Shown here piece after piece: positions 1-16,320 of a stretch of DNA of 20,565 nt (position 1 is the first letter of the stretch; each line of letters starts with the position of its first letter). The DNA is taken from positions 1 through 20,565 of the forward strand of contig JBBHKE010002742.1 in the NCBI GenBank assembly GCA_037447655.1, in the 5' to 3' direction. The DNA is from Zygnema cylindricum (taxonomy: Eukaryota > Streptophyta > Zygnematophyceae > Zygnematales > Zygnemataceae). Made by a program: the position numbers and the translations under genes. The notes beneath the pieces are model-generated. The model searched no databases. It saw only the letters and a program-made list of their open reading frames with translations, and had not been told where the DNA came from.

Positions 1-1637
1 AATTTCTTAGCGAAAACATTAGGAGTAGGTATCACGGAGCAATGTCCATGAGACCAGAAGAAATGTGAGACAAAGGGAGTCTACGGGCGCCTTGCACCAA
101 AATTTTATCAGAGAGGTTTATAATCGAAGACACTAGATCCCAATCATAAACCTCCCAATACATCAAGGTCGGAAACAAAATCCCGACCGTAATTTACAAT
201 AAAACGAAATAACACAGCATATAATGAGAATAAATGCAAACATCGGTCGACTGTCACATTATTGATGGGGTTGTTTTTACACAATTCATGGGATTTTGAG
301 GCAGTAGGTCAACTGACTCGGTGTAGTACTAAATATATCTATAAAATGTTTGACTGTGTGATCGAAGGAACACCATAAACATCAACGTTTATTACAAATT
401 CTCAATAGTAAACAACAACCTTTTAAAAAAAACAACAATGGTAAACTTTTTGGTTCATATTCAACACAAGCAACTCACAATATAGAGCTACAATTCACAT
501 ACATTTGTGAAAGACAATAAAATAGACAAAGTTACATTGTTAGCATGTAAAAGTGGCAAATGAAACAACTCAATTTCACGCCTTCAAATCGATAAATTAA
601 CAATAGGCATTCAAGGTCATGAAATGAATATAGTCTGTAAATCCATAAATTTGGGAAGTGAAGAGTTGGTACTGGCAAAACCTTTGTTGATAAAGCATAG
701 ATATTAGTTTGGAGATTAACAAATTAATTAACAATAAAACCGAAGTTTGTTGAAATGTTTTCCAAGCATTCCCTTTCAAATGGATAAAACATATTCTAAA
801 TAAAACAAATTGGGGGTGTAACGTTTGGCTCTTCCCAACGATTTAAAACATTTTTGAAAAACAAAACCTTTTTTTTTTACTTTGAGCATTTGAGAGAAGT
901 TACGGATGAGGGCGTGGGGAGAAGGAGGAGGGGAGAAAACAATAACATTGTAGAATTCTAGAAGCTAACACCATTTATTGCTTTTTTCATTTTATCAATT
1001 AATTCTATTTCAATCCCTCTTTTTCACAATGCTTATTGTCTCAATTACTCAATGCTTTTTGCCAATCACTTAATGGCTTAGTCTATACATCACCACATTG
1101 TTCCATATTTGCTTCCAATGTTTGAGTAATGAATACATGTCTTACATTTTCCGTGATATTATAATCCACACAAGTTGAACGGTTTGGTCCATTATTTGGT
1201 TTTATCCTAACATTTTTTACGCAACAACGGCGGGGTTATAAACTCATAATAAACTCATAAATTGTAAATGTCATCCAAGTTCAGTTGTTTTCCTGAATTT
1301 CCATTTCTTTAAAGAGTTTATCGTACCCCATTAGTTAAAAATCACCTCGCTAGGTGATTTGAGTAGAAGTTTGAAGTTGAGATGGGTGGGTCGAAACCCG
1401 GTAGACGACAAACTGTAATACACTTAAAGTTTCAAAATGACGCAAATTGTACTGTGGTAATTTCAATTTTTTGATACGGCTGCGGATTTTCTCGTTGAGG
1501 GTTAAGTTTTGGAGGAAAACGACAAAACAAAACCTTAACTTTATCACATGGGAAAGTACCCTAAGCAAAAAATGAAAAAACATCAAGGTTTCGTAGGTAC
1601 GTACTACAGTACTACAATACTCTATAAAAATGTACGG
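1..1637. other. AT-rich intergenic DNA, no gene recognised
   Basis: No open frame resembles a known protein. The only local structure noted is a perfect 9-bp hairpin at 1339-1360 (arms aaatcacct and aggtgattt, loop cgct). The left part is A/T-rich and contains a poly-T run near 870. Confidence 0.5.
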
Positions 1638-2178
1638 TACACCGTGAATCGTTATCGGCGTACGGGTTTCTTTAGCGTATAGGAATAGTTACCGTTATTT
1701 ATGCTAATTGAGAATTTGGATTTTTTCAAAAAATATATACATTCTAATTATTTAATTATTCTAATGTGTTTTAAAAAAAAAAATTACTCGCCCCAAAAAT
1801 GTTTACACTAATATAGGTAAATGTACAAAATTTGACAAATCGTACACATATAGTACGTTCACACGGTCGAAACGCGGTTGTCGGACGAATATGTGCAAAC
1901 GTGATTTTCTGACATCCCGATTTCATCCCTTTTTTAGAGCGCATATTCTCATGCGTATGTGGTTACTAAAACCCAATAATTATACTATTTCATTTAAAAA
2001 TATACATTTTTGTACAGTCTGGCACTAACCGTACACCACACTATTTAAATGATAAAAATTAGAAAAGAACCCTAAATGGCGTAAAAGAAAAAATAAAATA
2101 ATTTATGCTATTTAAAAATTTGGGAAAAAAGATGTACCTTAAATAGCATCCATTACGCTAATAACGATTCACGGTATA
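1638..2178. mobile_element. element A: TA-flanked TIR element, 541 bp, non-autonomous
   Basis: The left end 1638-1655 (TACACCGTGAATCGTTAT) is matched by its reverse complement at 2161-2178 with one mismatch. Both ends include a TA-like dinucleotide, as in Tc1/mariner-type insertions. There is no transposase open frame inside. The subterminal sequence carries repeated words (tagcgta, ctatttaaa). The end sequence is shared with elements B, C and E. Confidence 0.65.
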
Positions 2179-2231
2179 GTGTGCTGTCCTGCAGTGTCCA
2201 CACTATCCAACATTATTGTACTTTGTACCAC

Positions 2232-3754
2232 TACACCGCGAATCGTAATTAGAGTTATGTACGCTAATCCTGTTACCCCAAATTTTGACTCTATCACCGT
2301 AAATAGAGTAAATAATTCTAAATTATTCTTTACTGTATTTAAGGTACTTTTTGAATGAGTGTTAATAACTCTAAATAATGTGGCGTACGGTCGGTGTCTG
2401 ACCGTGCAGAATTGTACTTTACTCAATAAAACAGTACAAATAATGATTTCATAACTGGGTTTTAACAAACCACGTAATGCAAACGTCATAATGACGCGAA
2501 ACTGTACGTTTTGTCAAATTATGTACGGACACCTAGTTTACAACAGAGATATTCAGCGCGCCAAATTAGAGTTATTGATAAAATCAGAGTAAACTTCCCC
2601 TGTGAAAAAGTTATATCACATAAATTAGCGTTCATAACTCTAATTTTGTTTATTTTGTTTTTTTACTCTAATTTTTTCTTTAATCTAATTCGGACGCCCT
2701 ATATTTCGACTCTATCACGTTAAATGAAGTAAATGATTCTAAATTTTTCATTATACTATTTAAGGTAAGGTTTAATTAGCGTAAAAAAGTATTATATAGG
2801 TTTGTTTTAAATAGTGTGGAGTACGGACGACGTCTCTACACTATTTAAAACAAACCTAAATAAGATTTTTTTACGCTAATTAAACTTTTCCTTAAATAGT
2901 ATAATGAAAAAATTAGAATTGTTTACTCTATTTAACGTGTTAGGGCGACCGTTTTAGCGTTAGTTAGGGTGTGTCCCCATGTGCATAAGTAAGGGTTTTT
3001 TTCTGTCGTTTTGCAGTAAAACTTAGCGCCGTACTGCCTAAGTTGCAACCGTACGAAGGAATCGCAAATTTGTAGAGTACAATTTGCGTCATCCTTGAAC
3101 TTAAGATGTACGAAAATTTGTCGTCTTGTGCTTTTCGACCCACTTCTACGACAATAAACGTCATCTTCAAACCTTTGTTTAAAACACATGCGCGATGTGA
3201 TTTGAAATTAGGTTTTTTCGATTGACAAATAGGAACATTTTTCGCACGTGCTTTAAACTTCGAAAAATTTACTACGATTTCCAAGGACAAAGAAAAGTAC
3301 ATAGTTCGCTATGTTCTGTCCGTTTGCGTTATAATAAGACGAAAAGAAGTACACAGTTTGTTTGATTTTGTCCGTGTTCGTCCAGTACGGATTTTTTATT
3401 TGCAGGGGTCTTCAAATTCCGATGCCAAGCGACGCGAAGGGCAAATGCGCATCTTCTTCAACCGTGAAACTGCCAGGCTGGAATGCGGTACGTCTACAAT
3501 GTCACGGTAAGACATGCGACGTCACAAAGCAGTTCCAAAAAATAACGTGCGACCACAGATTGTAGACGTTGACAACCGTCACAGGTATTGTCGACGTATA
3601 CAATCGTCACAAGCGTAAGTTGCGATTTCGTCCTTACAGACATAGGGACACTTGAAAACCGGGTCCGGCGGATCCGCGCTAAAATACAAAGTAAGTTCGC
3701 TAAGTTACAAGTACATGGGGACATACCCTTACTCTGATTACGATTCGCGGTGTA
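2232..3754. mobile_element. element B: TA-flanked TIR element, 1523 bp
   Basis: The left end at 2232-2255 (starting TACACCGCGAATCG) and the right end at 3731-3754 (ending CGATTCGCGGTGTA) are inverted copies matching at 23 of 24 positions. TA lies at both borders. The interior holds no recognisable transposase; short open frames at 2932-3302 and 3494-3856 on the minus strand have no motif I know. A 224-bp fold-back lies inside at 2716-2939, and the segment at about 2290-2390 is a diverged direct copy of its left arm, so B looks composite. Confidence 0.75.
2716..2939. repeat. long inverted repeat (fold-back) inside element B
   Basis: Arms 2716-2817 and 2838-2939 are close reverse complements over about 100 bp with a 20-nt loop. 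Shared stretches include ttaattagcgtaaaaaa, ggtttgttttaaatagtgt and ttcattatactatttaagg. Transcription would give a long near-perfect hairpin. It may be a nested fold-back MITE. Confidence 0.85.
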
Positions 3755-3973
3755 GTTTTTTAACTTATTGGGGTACGGGTTGTCACCAGAAGTTGAGTTT
3801 CGGTTAACTTTATTTTTCGTAAACGCGTACCGGGTAACAATTACGGATCGTGACATAACCGGGTCGGGTTTCAGACTTTCGGGTGTTCAGATTTTGAAAA
3901 AAAAAATGTCGTATTCGGGTATTTGAAATTTTGACTTTCTGTGACTTATGTCGAAAGGTATTGTACTGTACAG

Positions 3974-4192
3974 TACACCTCGAATCGCTATTAGGGTTAA
4001 TAATTTATTCGCCACTCAAAACATCCTTTCTGCGTACACACCTGTCCAGTTTTCAGTTTAAGACGCCAATCGGAAGCTGAGCAAATACAACCGTTAGATC
4101 TACAATCCGACATGTGTACGGAGAAAAGATGTTTGAAGAGTTTGAGATGTTTGACCAAAAAAACATTAAAACTAATAGCGATACGCTGTGTA
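3974..4192. mobile_element. element C: 219-bp MITE-like element
   Basis: Ends TACACCTCGAATCGCTATTAG (3974) and, inverted, CTAATAGCG..CTGTGTA (to 4192) match at most positions, with TA at each border. Inside are inverted copies of a ~16-bp word, near 4031-4045 (tgcgtacacacctgtc) and 4109-4124 (gacatgtgtacggaga). The same internal layout occurs in element D at 18.7-18.9 kb. Confidence 0.6.
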
Positions 4193-5700
4193 CGGTATAC
4201 CAACGAAAATCCCACGTATCGCGATGCACACTATTTTGAAAATATTGCAGAACCGCGAATATGGCGTGGGTATACAATTTTAGCCAACTAAGTATAATGT
4301 GGGATGCAGGGACAGGATGACCGCAGGATATTATAAAAATTCCTACATGAGTGGCTGCACTATTTCGAGTTCATGGGAGTTATTTTACAATAAAATATCT
4401 TCTTTTCAGATATCATCCCGGTCCGCTGATTTAAAAATTTGTCTGGTACTAACAATATCCTGGGCTACTGGAAAATTTCCGTGCGAAATTTAATCGGGCA
4501 TTTAGATCATAGTTCAAAAGTAGGCGTTTTATGGTAGGCCCTTCATGGGCGCCTTTAGCTTAAGTTGTGTTGTGGGCTTTCCGTGTGATCTTCTTAGATC
4601 GCTACTTTGATCGATGACCGTCCGATCGTTAGAATCTGACGGTTTTATTAAATTTAATTGGTTCGAATGTTTTAATTGGTCCGATTTTTAGTCCGAATGT
4701 TTCAATTGGTCCGAATATGTCATTATACAATATGGCTCCTAAGGTCATATTGTATGTTTTGCATGCAATAGGCATATTGTATGGGTCTACTTTCACCTAC
4801 TTTTTAACATATGTTTTAGATATGCCAGAAGTCATTCTCAGCCGTCGATTTTTTTTTGTATGTGATGAAATCACTAATACTGATGAACATAAAATATAAT
4901 TTATCAGATGTAGGTACCGCGTATTCCAAGACCTCGATGAGAAGAAACCCGCTATATCTCGCATTTAAGTATCTCTGTGAACCGTTTTGGCGTAAAATTC
5001 GATACGATATGCATCGCTAGGCACGGTAATAACCTCCTGTCCTCCCATGCCTACGCGATAACCGACACATAGGTTTGAACCGTTCATCGTAGCCGTAGGT
5101 TCAACTGTCGTAGATTTCGCGCATGGGAAGTCTCGTTTGGATTAGATGAAGCGTCCTTCCGCCGTCCCATTGGAAGATCGTCGACAACAATATGAACTGT
5201 ACGACTACGTCGCATTTGGAAGAATCTCTTGGCGTCTACTGTACCTGTTTTCGGCTTGACCACACGCACAGTCGGCCACGTAGGCGGCCGACCTCTCAAA
5301 GTGATGTAGAACGCATTGCGCCACGTCAGTACTTGTTTAAAAGGACTGACTCCCTTTGGACCATAAAACCCGCGGCCAAAAAATCCACTTTGTCGTATAG
5401 TTGCTGTTGTAAAGTCCACAATATGGCCACGTTGCTGGCTGTCCTGCTCCGACAGGAGCCGCGGTCCTAGAGCAAAGCACCTCCAACGAAAAAAAATTGC
5501 AACCAGTCGGCAGTTTTCTGATAATATCCTCAATCGTTCCTAAATCTTTGTACGAAAAACGATTGGCAATTCAATTTCGTTATGCCAGCGCTTACAGTCA
5601 CCGCCCTAAGAAGCCAGTGAAACAGTTCCACGTAATATGTTAACCTTCGGATTCTTTGGACAATCAACCCGTGATCAAATCATGTTTACCTGCAGATAAT
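4193..5700. other. intergenic DNA, no gene recognised
   Basis: The word attggtccgaatgttt recurs imperfectly between 4660 and 4718, and catattgtatg recurs at 4740-4790. The sequence at 5084-5533 is less AT-rich and open for 149 codons on the minus strand. That frame shows no domain I recognise and nothing supports its expression. It could be a remnant of a transposon or gene. Confidence 0.4.
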
Positions 5701-5860
5701 GCTCCTAAGTGGATCCATCCGTTTGTCTTTCCAACTATATTGAATGCTGTTTAGGTGGACACTTTTTTGACCGTCAGATTATCATTCCTCCTGGTCGGTG
5801 GATGAACCCTCTCTTTGTGGCCCGTCTCTCTCCAGCAGTCACATCGTCTCCTCTCGCGGC

Positions 5861-5866
5861 CACGTG
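5861..5866. promoter_or_regulatory. G-box CACGTG, distal
   Basis: Perfect palindromic CACGTG 484-489 bp upstream of the COP1 ATG. G-boxes bind bZIP factors such as HY5 and bHLH factors such as PIFs. In Arabidopsis the COP1 promoter is a known target of HY5 and FHY3, so a site here is plausible. A hexamer alone is weak evidence. Confidence 0.45.
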
Positions 5867-5924
5867 TATCCCATCTGATTCTGGCACCGTGGCCTACTTT
5901 TTCAGCTGCCACGCTTTTTCGACC

Positions 5925-5930
5925 CACGTG
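5925..5930. promoter_or_regulatory. G-box CACGTG, proximal
   Basis: Second perfect CACGTG, 64 bp downstream of the first and about 420 bp before the ATG. Two sites this close in a presumed promoter are more suggestive than one. Other CACGTG copies occur in the window, including in COP1 exon 1 (6430-6435), so chance is not excluded. Confidence 0.45.
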
Positions 5931-6349
5931 TTATACCGCTGTTTGTAGTTCTTTCTTACAGCCTCCTTCCTTCGAAACAATCATAAACCGTACTATTATA
6001 TTTGGACCAGCAGCAGACCGTACAATATGTGCGTACAAACCGTGCACACTAGCTGTACTTTACCGGTCTACCCCCCCTCCTTGGAACAATGTCCGATTGG
6101 TCCATTCTCCAGGTCGTCGAACTTTTTGTACAATAAAGGATTTTCTGTACGGATACAAGTCGTCACACATGTACAACAATTTAATGAGTACACTTTTGGA
6201 AGTCGTACGCTCCGTACATTTTCAAATTTACTCAATTCCGTGTCATTTTTCAAACCCTAACCATCCTTCTTCCAGCCACTCTTCAACTGTGGTTTACTTC
6301 TTGAAGAAAGCCAAGTGAAGGCAGGAATCCAAAAATATAATCGGCAGCC

Positions 6350-12545
<6,196 letters not shown>

Positions 12546-12655
12546 CCTCTTTTCTTTTTTTCGCAGTTTCTTTTTTTCGTAGTTTTCTTTTTTTCTTAGG
12601 TTTCTTTCTTTCTTAGGTTTCTTTTTTTTGTAGGTTTTTTTTTTTTTGTTTTAGT
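12546..12655 (+). repeat. T-rich tandem repeat at the start of the COP1 3' UTR
   Basis: Five or so units of about 17-20 bp of the form tttctttttttcgtag, ending in CAG, TAG or TTAGG, immediately follow the stop codon. Each resembles a polypyrimidine tract plus AG. No coding sequence follows. Confidence 0.75.
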
Positions 12656-12840
12656 ATTCTTTTTAGCAATGAATTAAGCAGTTTCGTATTTTTTTCACCA
12701 ATTAGTTTCAAGCAGTTATCCGTTTTTAGGTTAAGAGTCTGTATTATGATATGTAACTTAGGTTTTATACAGTTTTTAAGTTTATATGTTAAGAGGGTTG
12801 TTTTTTGTTTAAGTCAGTAGTGGACAAATTCACACCAGCC

Positions 12841-12846
12841 AATAAA
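12841..12846 (+). terminator. candidate COP1 polyadenylation signal AATAAA
   Basis: AATAAA lies 296 bp after the stop codon in a T-rich presumed 3' UTR. A second AATAAA at 13318-13323 is an alternative. Plant poly(A) signals are loose, so the site is only a candidate. Confidence 0.35.
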
Positions 12847-12849
12847 TGT

Positions 12850-13990
12850 TAAATTTGCTGATGGTTATGGGAAATATGATAAAGAAATCAATAATTTCTA
12901 TAAGTTTTTTTTCCTGTCATGTGTCGTGTTCCGGTTTTGGGAGATGGCTGTTGGGATCAAAGTTCAAATGTGTGAAAACAAATGGTGAATTCTTTTTTGT
13001 TGATAATATGGTATAATAGTACATAATGTGGTTGAATAGCATAATCTACAGACCCATGTGCAGTGACTCTTACTACATGCATGTAACACAGTATGACTGC
13101 ATTGCATGTAAACACTTCATACTGATTTAATGTATGCATGTAATCCAGTAAAACATGATTTCAGTATGCAACAATCGTATTTATCCTTCTCCATCACATT
13201 CGAACTTTGGCAGGAATCATTTGTTGATAAGAATTGTCTGAACGAAAGTGCGCTGACCTAAATTTTGAATTTGTTTTTATTTTGTTTTTTTTTTTATATG
13301 TATATTGTCTTGAGTGGAATAAATGATTTTTTTTCAATATGTTTGTTCTTCAGTCGTATCCTTTAAAACGCTGGAAACCATACATTGCTCCTTTTTGACT
13401 CTGTCCTCTTTGTGAAATTGATCATCTCTTGTGTAGATAACATATTTTGAATTAGGTCGTTTTTTTAAACATTTCTTTCACTGCATTTTTGTGAATAGTG
13501 TTTTCCTGTCATAGCGTGTTGATTGTTGGTGGAGCTTTTATTCTTCTAACGATAATGTATGGTGTAACCCTAAAAGCCACCGCAATGGAACAAAAACACA
13601 ATTTTTTTTTTTTTTCAATGTTATAAATCCATATAGAATTTGTTGCACAGACTCTGTTTGAACCATTTTAAAAACTGTGGATTGATATACGGATACTTTG
13701 AACCTTAGGCACGAATGTTGAAAGAATAGCACAATGACAAACTTATAAGATTTTAACATATAAAATTAATCTGTAAGTCTTCTAGATGATGTCATAAAAA
13801 AATTCATTTTTTTTTCTTTTGTATGGGTCTGCGACTGGAGATTGTTTCAAGTCTCCTGATTGTTAATTTGACTTAAACGTAGTACAAAAAGGCACTATGG
13901 TAAACCATCTGATTACATGCACAGTACTAAAAAGGCGAAATAATGCCTAAAATGACACAATATTTTAAAAGCAAAACACAGGGAGCAATT
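12850..13990. other. AT-rich intergenic DNA after COP1, nothing recognised
   Basis: No open frame of interest. The word gcatgtaa recurs three times at 13079-13142. Poly-T runs occur near 13283, 13600 and 13808. Part of this stretch may be COP1 3' UTR if the distal AATAAA at 13318 is used. Confidence 0.4.
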
Positions 13991-13994
13991 TTTA

Positions 13995-14370
13995 TTGCAA
14001 ATGACAAGGAAGTTTACTCTAATTTATTTAAGTATTCTATATTGGGTTATGTCGGCAATAATTATCCGCGCTGAAATTATGAACACTAAATTTCGTAAAC
14101 GTACAGAATTTGTCAGTCCATATAGTTTTGACGTCATTATGACGTTAGTACTATTTGTCGTTCTGAATGTCAGTTAATGTTCACACTGACAACGATGTTG
14201 TCGACGGACGAGAGTTATGCAAACGGCTTTTTTTTTATGTGATTGATTTTTTGTTTAGTGCGATTCCACGTGCGAGCGCGATTCTATTAAATCGGTATTT
14301 GTACCTTATTATTTAAAAATGTACAATATTGCACGGTCCGACGTCGTCTGTACTCCACACTATTTAAAAC
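13995..14370 (-). mobile_element. inverted, diverged copy of part of element B
   Basis: The reverse complement of this segment follows the order of element B at about 2370-2610. In order it gives ttaaatagtgtggagtac, accgtgca.tattgtac, gtacaaata, a cgtcataatgacg palindrome, gacaaatt.tgtacg, tcagcgcg and finally agagtaaact. Spacing is longer here, so B or this copy has had indels. No TIR is seen at its ends, so it looks truncated. Confidence 0.6.
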
Positions 14371-16033
14371 GAAGCTATATTATAAATCGAGATGGGCAGT
14401 AGAAAATTATATCCAGTTGAACGGTTGAGATTCGATTCTCATGAGTAGCTCTTCAAATGCTAAATTGGTTTTCATTGGCTGGATTTTCAAACTGGCACGT
14501 GAGAAAGGCTCGCTGATGAGTCCCTAAGGGGATAACCAATTGGACGGTTTTTCCAAGAAGTTTGATCGTGCGATCGTCAAAAACAGCATCTCAAAAAGTA
14601 CGTACGGCAACATTAAGTACATGACGTCTTATTGTGACGCTGGCGGATAGCATTCGTCTTATCTGCACTTTTTTAGCACTTATTCTACAAAAAGGACTTG
14701 TACAGATGTCGTGCTGTCTACAGCTTGTAAAACACACGTCGCCAGGATTAGCTGGATCGTACCGTCAATATTTTAGGTCAGATCTAAAGATTTGGAAGGA
14801 TCCTGAAGTAGATTGTAGCTATGATGACAATCGCTTGTGGCGATATTTTCCTTCGTAGTCCTGAGGTTATGACGTACTACATCGTCGTTCCTAGAGTCCT
14901 GCGAAGTAATCGGCGGCGTGCGACGGCAATGACAGTCGCTAAAGCTGTCGTATTATGAACGTTGTGAACACGTGTCGTTTGTGGGCAGCCGAAATCTTTC
15001 TTGCAAAACTTGGTAAAATTACAGTACGATACAGTACGGTAGGTTAAGCCATTAATATATTGAATGTAGTTTAGTGCGGTCAGAAATGAAAACAATGCAG
15101 TCCATTCTAAGGGTGAACTGTGAACATCAGCGAAAAAGTGAACCTGGATGCCGTACGTTTTTGTACCATGAGGATTGTCTTTTTTTGTTTTATGACAAGC
15201 ATCTTTATAGGAGAATCTCTCAAGATCCTCCAGGCGTTCCGACGAAATCTTTGACCGTTCGATTTTCTTTTGTTTCCGCATCCGCGAAAAAATTGCGGCC
15301 TTCAGTCCGTACAGTACCGTGCTGTAGCTGACCACCTTCCTCAACCGTCTTCAAGGAGGACGGTACGAAACTGTACGGTAAGCTGTAGCAGGCAGTGGTA
15401 CCATTGCTACAAATGGACAATAGAGATAAGTGCCACTTTCAAAACTTCCAGTAAATATGCTACACGTCACAAATGCCTTGTGACATGGGACAGAGTGGAT
15501 TCAAATCTACCAGATTTCACCAGAAAATCTTCTTCCGATGAGATCCTTGTCGCGCTGTCTCTGCCTACCGTTGGCGTTCGTGGATTGCCGCTCTTGTCTT
15601 TATTCAGTTATTGTTTCGAGGCACAGCTGGTACAGGTTCATAGTACGGAAAGTACAGATTCGACGTTCAGGCAGCACGACTGACAAATCTACGACAACTG
15701 TGTCAGTATCTGTTACAAAAAGTTAATTTTCTTTTTTTCTCATCACATATTTCCAATTTTCGATTGTGACGTCATGATCGAAGGGATGAGAACTTGAGAC
15801 CTTTGCCTTTGTTTCCGTACGCTTTTTGAAATAAAGTTTTCATTTTGACCGCCCGAAAGACGTTTTAATAACGATGGGCGGTCTAGCTAACTGGCACGAC
15901 CCGTTGGACACGTGGCTTGAATCCCACAGTACTGTACTGTTGAGTACAGTGATCGTATCCGTACAATTACTGGCAACTCCCGATGGAGGGGCGGCGTACT
16001 TCTTGAAGTACTACGTGGAGAACCCTTGTCCGC
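14371..16033. other. intergenic DNA, no gene recognised
   Basis: Mixed composition with many short gtacggtac / tgtactgta words. A 155-codon minus-strand open frame (14877-15344) and a 137-codon plus-strand frame (15270-15683) overlap on opposite strands, and neither shows a known motif. A hairpin with 8-bp arms (gaccgccc, gggcggtc) lies at 15847-15883. Confidence 0.4.
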
Positions 16034-16235
16034 TACACCGCCAATCGCTATTAGAGTCAAGGATTAAATAGCGTCAAAAAATAATTAGCGTTATTGATTC
16101 TTATTTAGTGCCTGAGACGTGGCAGATTATGGTCCACGTCCTTAAATAGCGCTATCAATTCTATTTCAGGTTTTGGGGTCAAAATTTAGGGGCACCGTAT
16201 TAGCGTTATATACTCTAATAGCGATTGGCGGTGTA
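16034..16235. mobile_element. element E: 200-bp MITE with perfect TIRs and TA target duplication
   Basis: The left end at 16034-16057 (starting TACACCGCCAATCGCTAT) is a perfect 24-bp inverted match to 16212-16235 (ending ATAGCGATTGGCGGTGTA). TA lies at each border. The interior has inverted and direct copies of aaatagcg and attagcg. With no coding capacity it is a MITE, probably mobilised by a Tc1/mariner-type enzyme encoded elsewhere; that assignment rests on the TA borders only. Confidence 0.85.
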
Positions 16236-16269
16236 CTGTCCAGATACGCAGATAGTGTGGACACTACAG

Positions 16270-16320
16270 TACATCGTGAATCGCTATTTAGCGCTGAAAA
16301 AATATTAGTGTAAATAAGCG
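16270..16320 (+). mobile_element. solitary left end of the same TIR family
   Basis: TACATCGTGAATCGCTATTTAGCG lies 34 bp after element E. It matches the family end (TACACCGTGAATCG in element A) with one or two changes. No inverted partner was found before 17276, so the element is truncated or its far end has decayed. Confidence 0.5.

Larger units (their letters stand above)
5700..6349 (+). promoter_or_regulatory. presumed COP1 promoter and 5' leader
   Basis: About 650 bp between repeat-rich DNA and the COP1 start. It is pyrimidine-rich in patches (for example 5811-5835 and 6258-6290), which is common around plant transcription starts, and holds two G-boxes listed separately. A TATTATAT stretch near 5993-6000 is a possible TATA element, but the transcription start cannot be placed. 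An open frame of 167 codons at 5815-6318 ends 31 bp before the COP1 start. It has no recognisable domain and is best treated as chance, though if transcribed it would be an upstream ORF. Confidence 0.5.

Noticed and set aside
5084-5533. 149-codon open frame on the minus strand.
   Set aside because: No domain, motif or neighbour supports it; overlapping open frames occur on the other strand. Kept only as unrecognised intergenic sequence.
5815-6318. 167-codon plus-strand frame just upstream of COP1 as a separate gene or N-terminal extension.
   Set aside because: It is in a different frame and ends in TGA at 6316-6318. The COP1 frame has its own TAA at 6338-6340, so no extension is possible. 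The peptide shows no domain.
14391-14445. tRNA-like internal promoter: A-box-like tgggcagtaga and B-box-like gattcgattct about 35 nt apart, suggesting a tRNA or SINE head.
   Set aside because: No acceptor or anticodon stem can be folded, both boxes are imperfect, and no SINE body or A-tail follows.
14505-14545. Hammerhead ribozyme-like core: ctgatgag at 14513 followed by a tccc/ggga stem.
   Set aside because: The obligatory GAAA after stem II is absent (the sequence reads ataacc), and no matching cleavage-site helix was found, so only half of the core matches.
14877-15344. 155-codon open frame on the minus strand, overlapped by plus-strand frames.
   Set aside because: No recognisable family and nothing supports transcription or splicing; likely chance or an eroded transposon.
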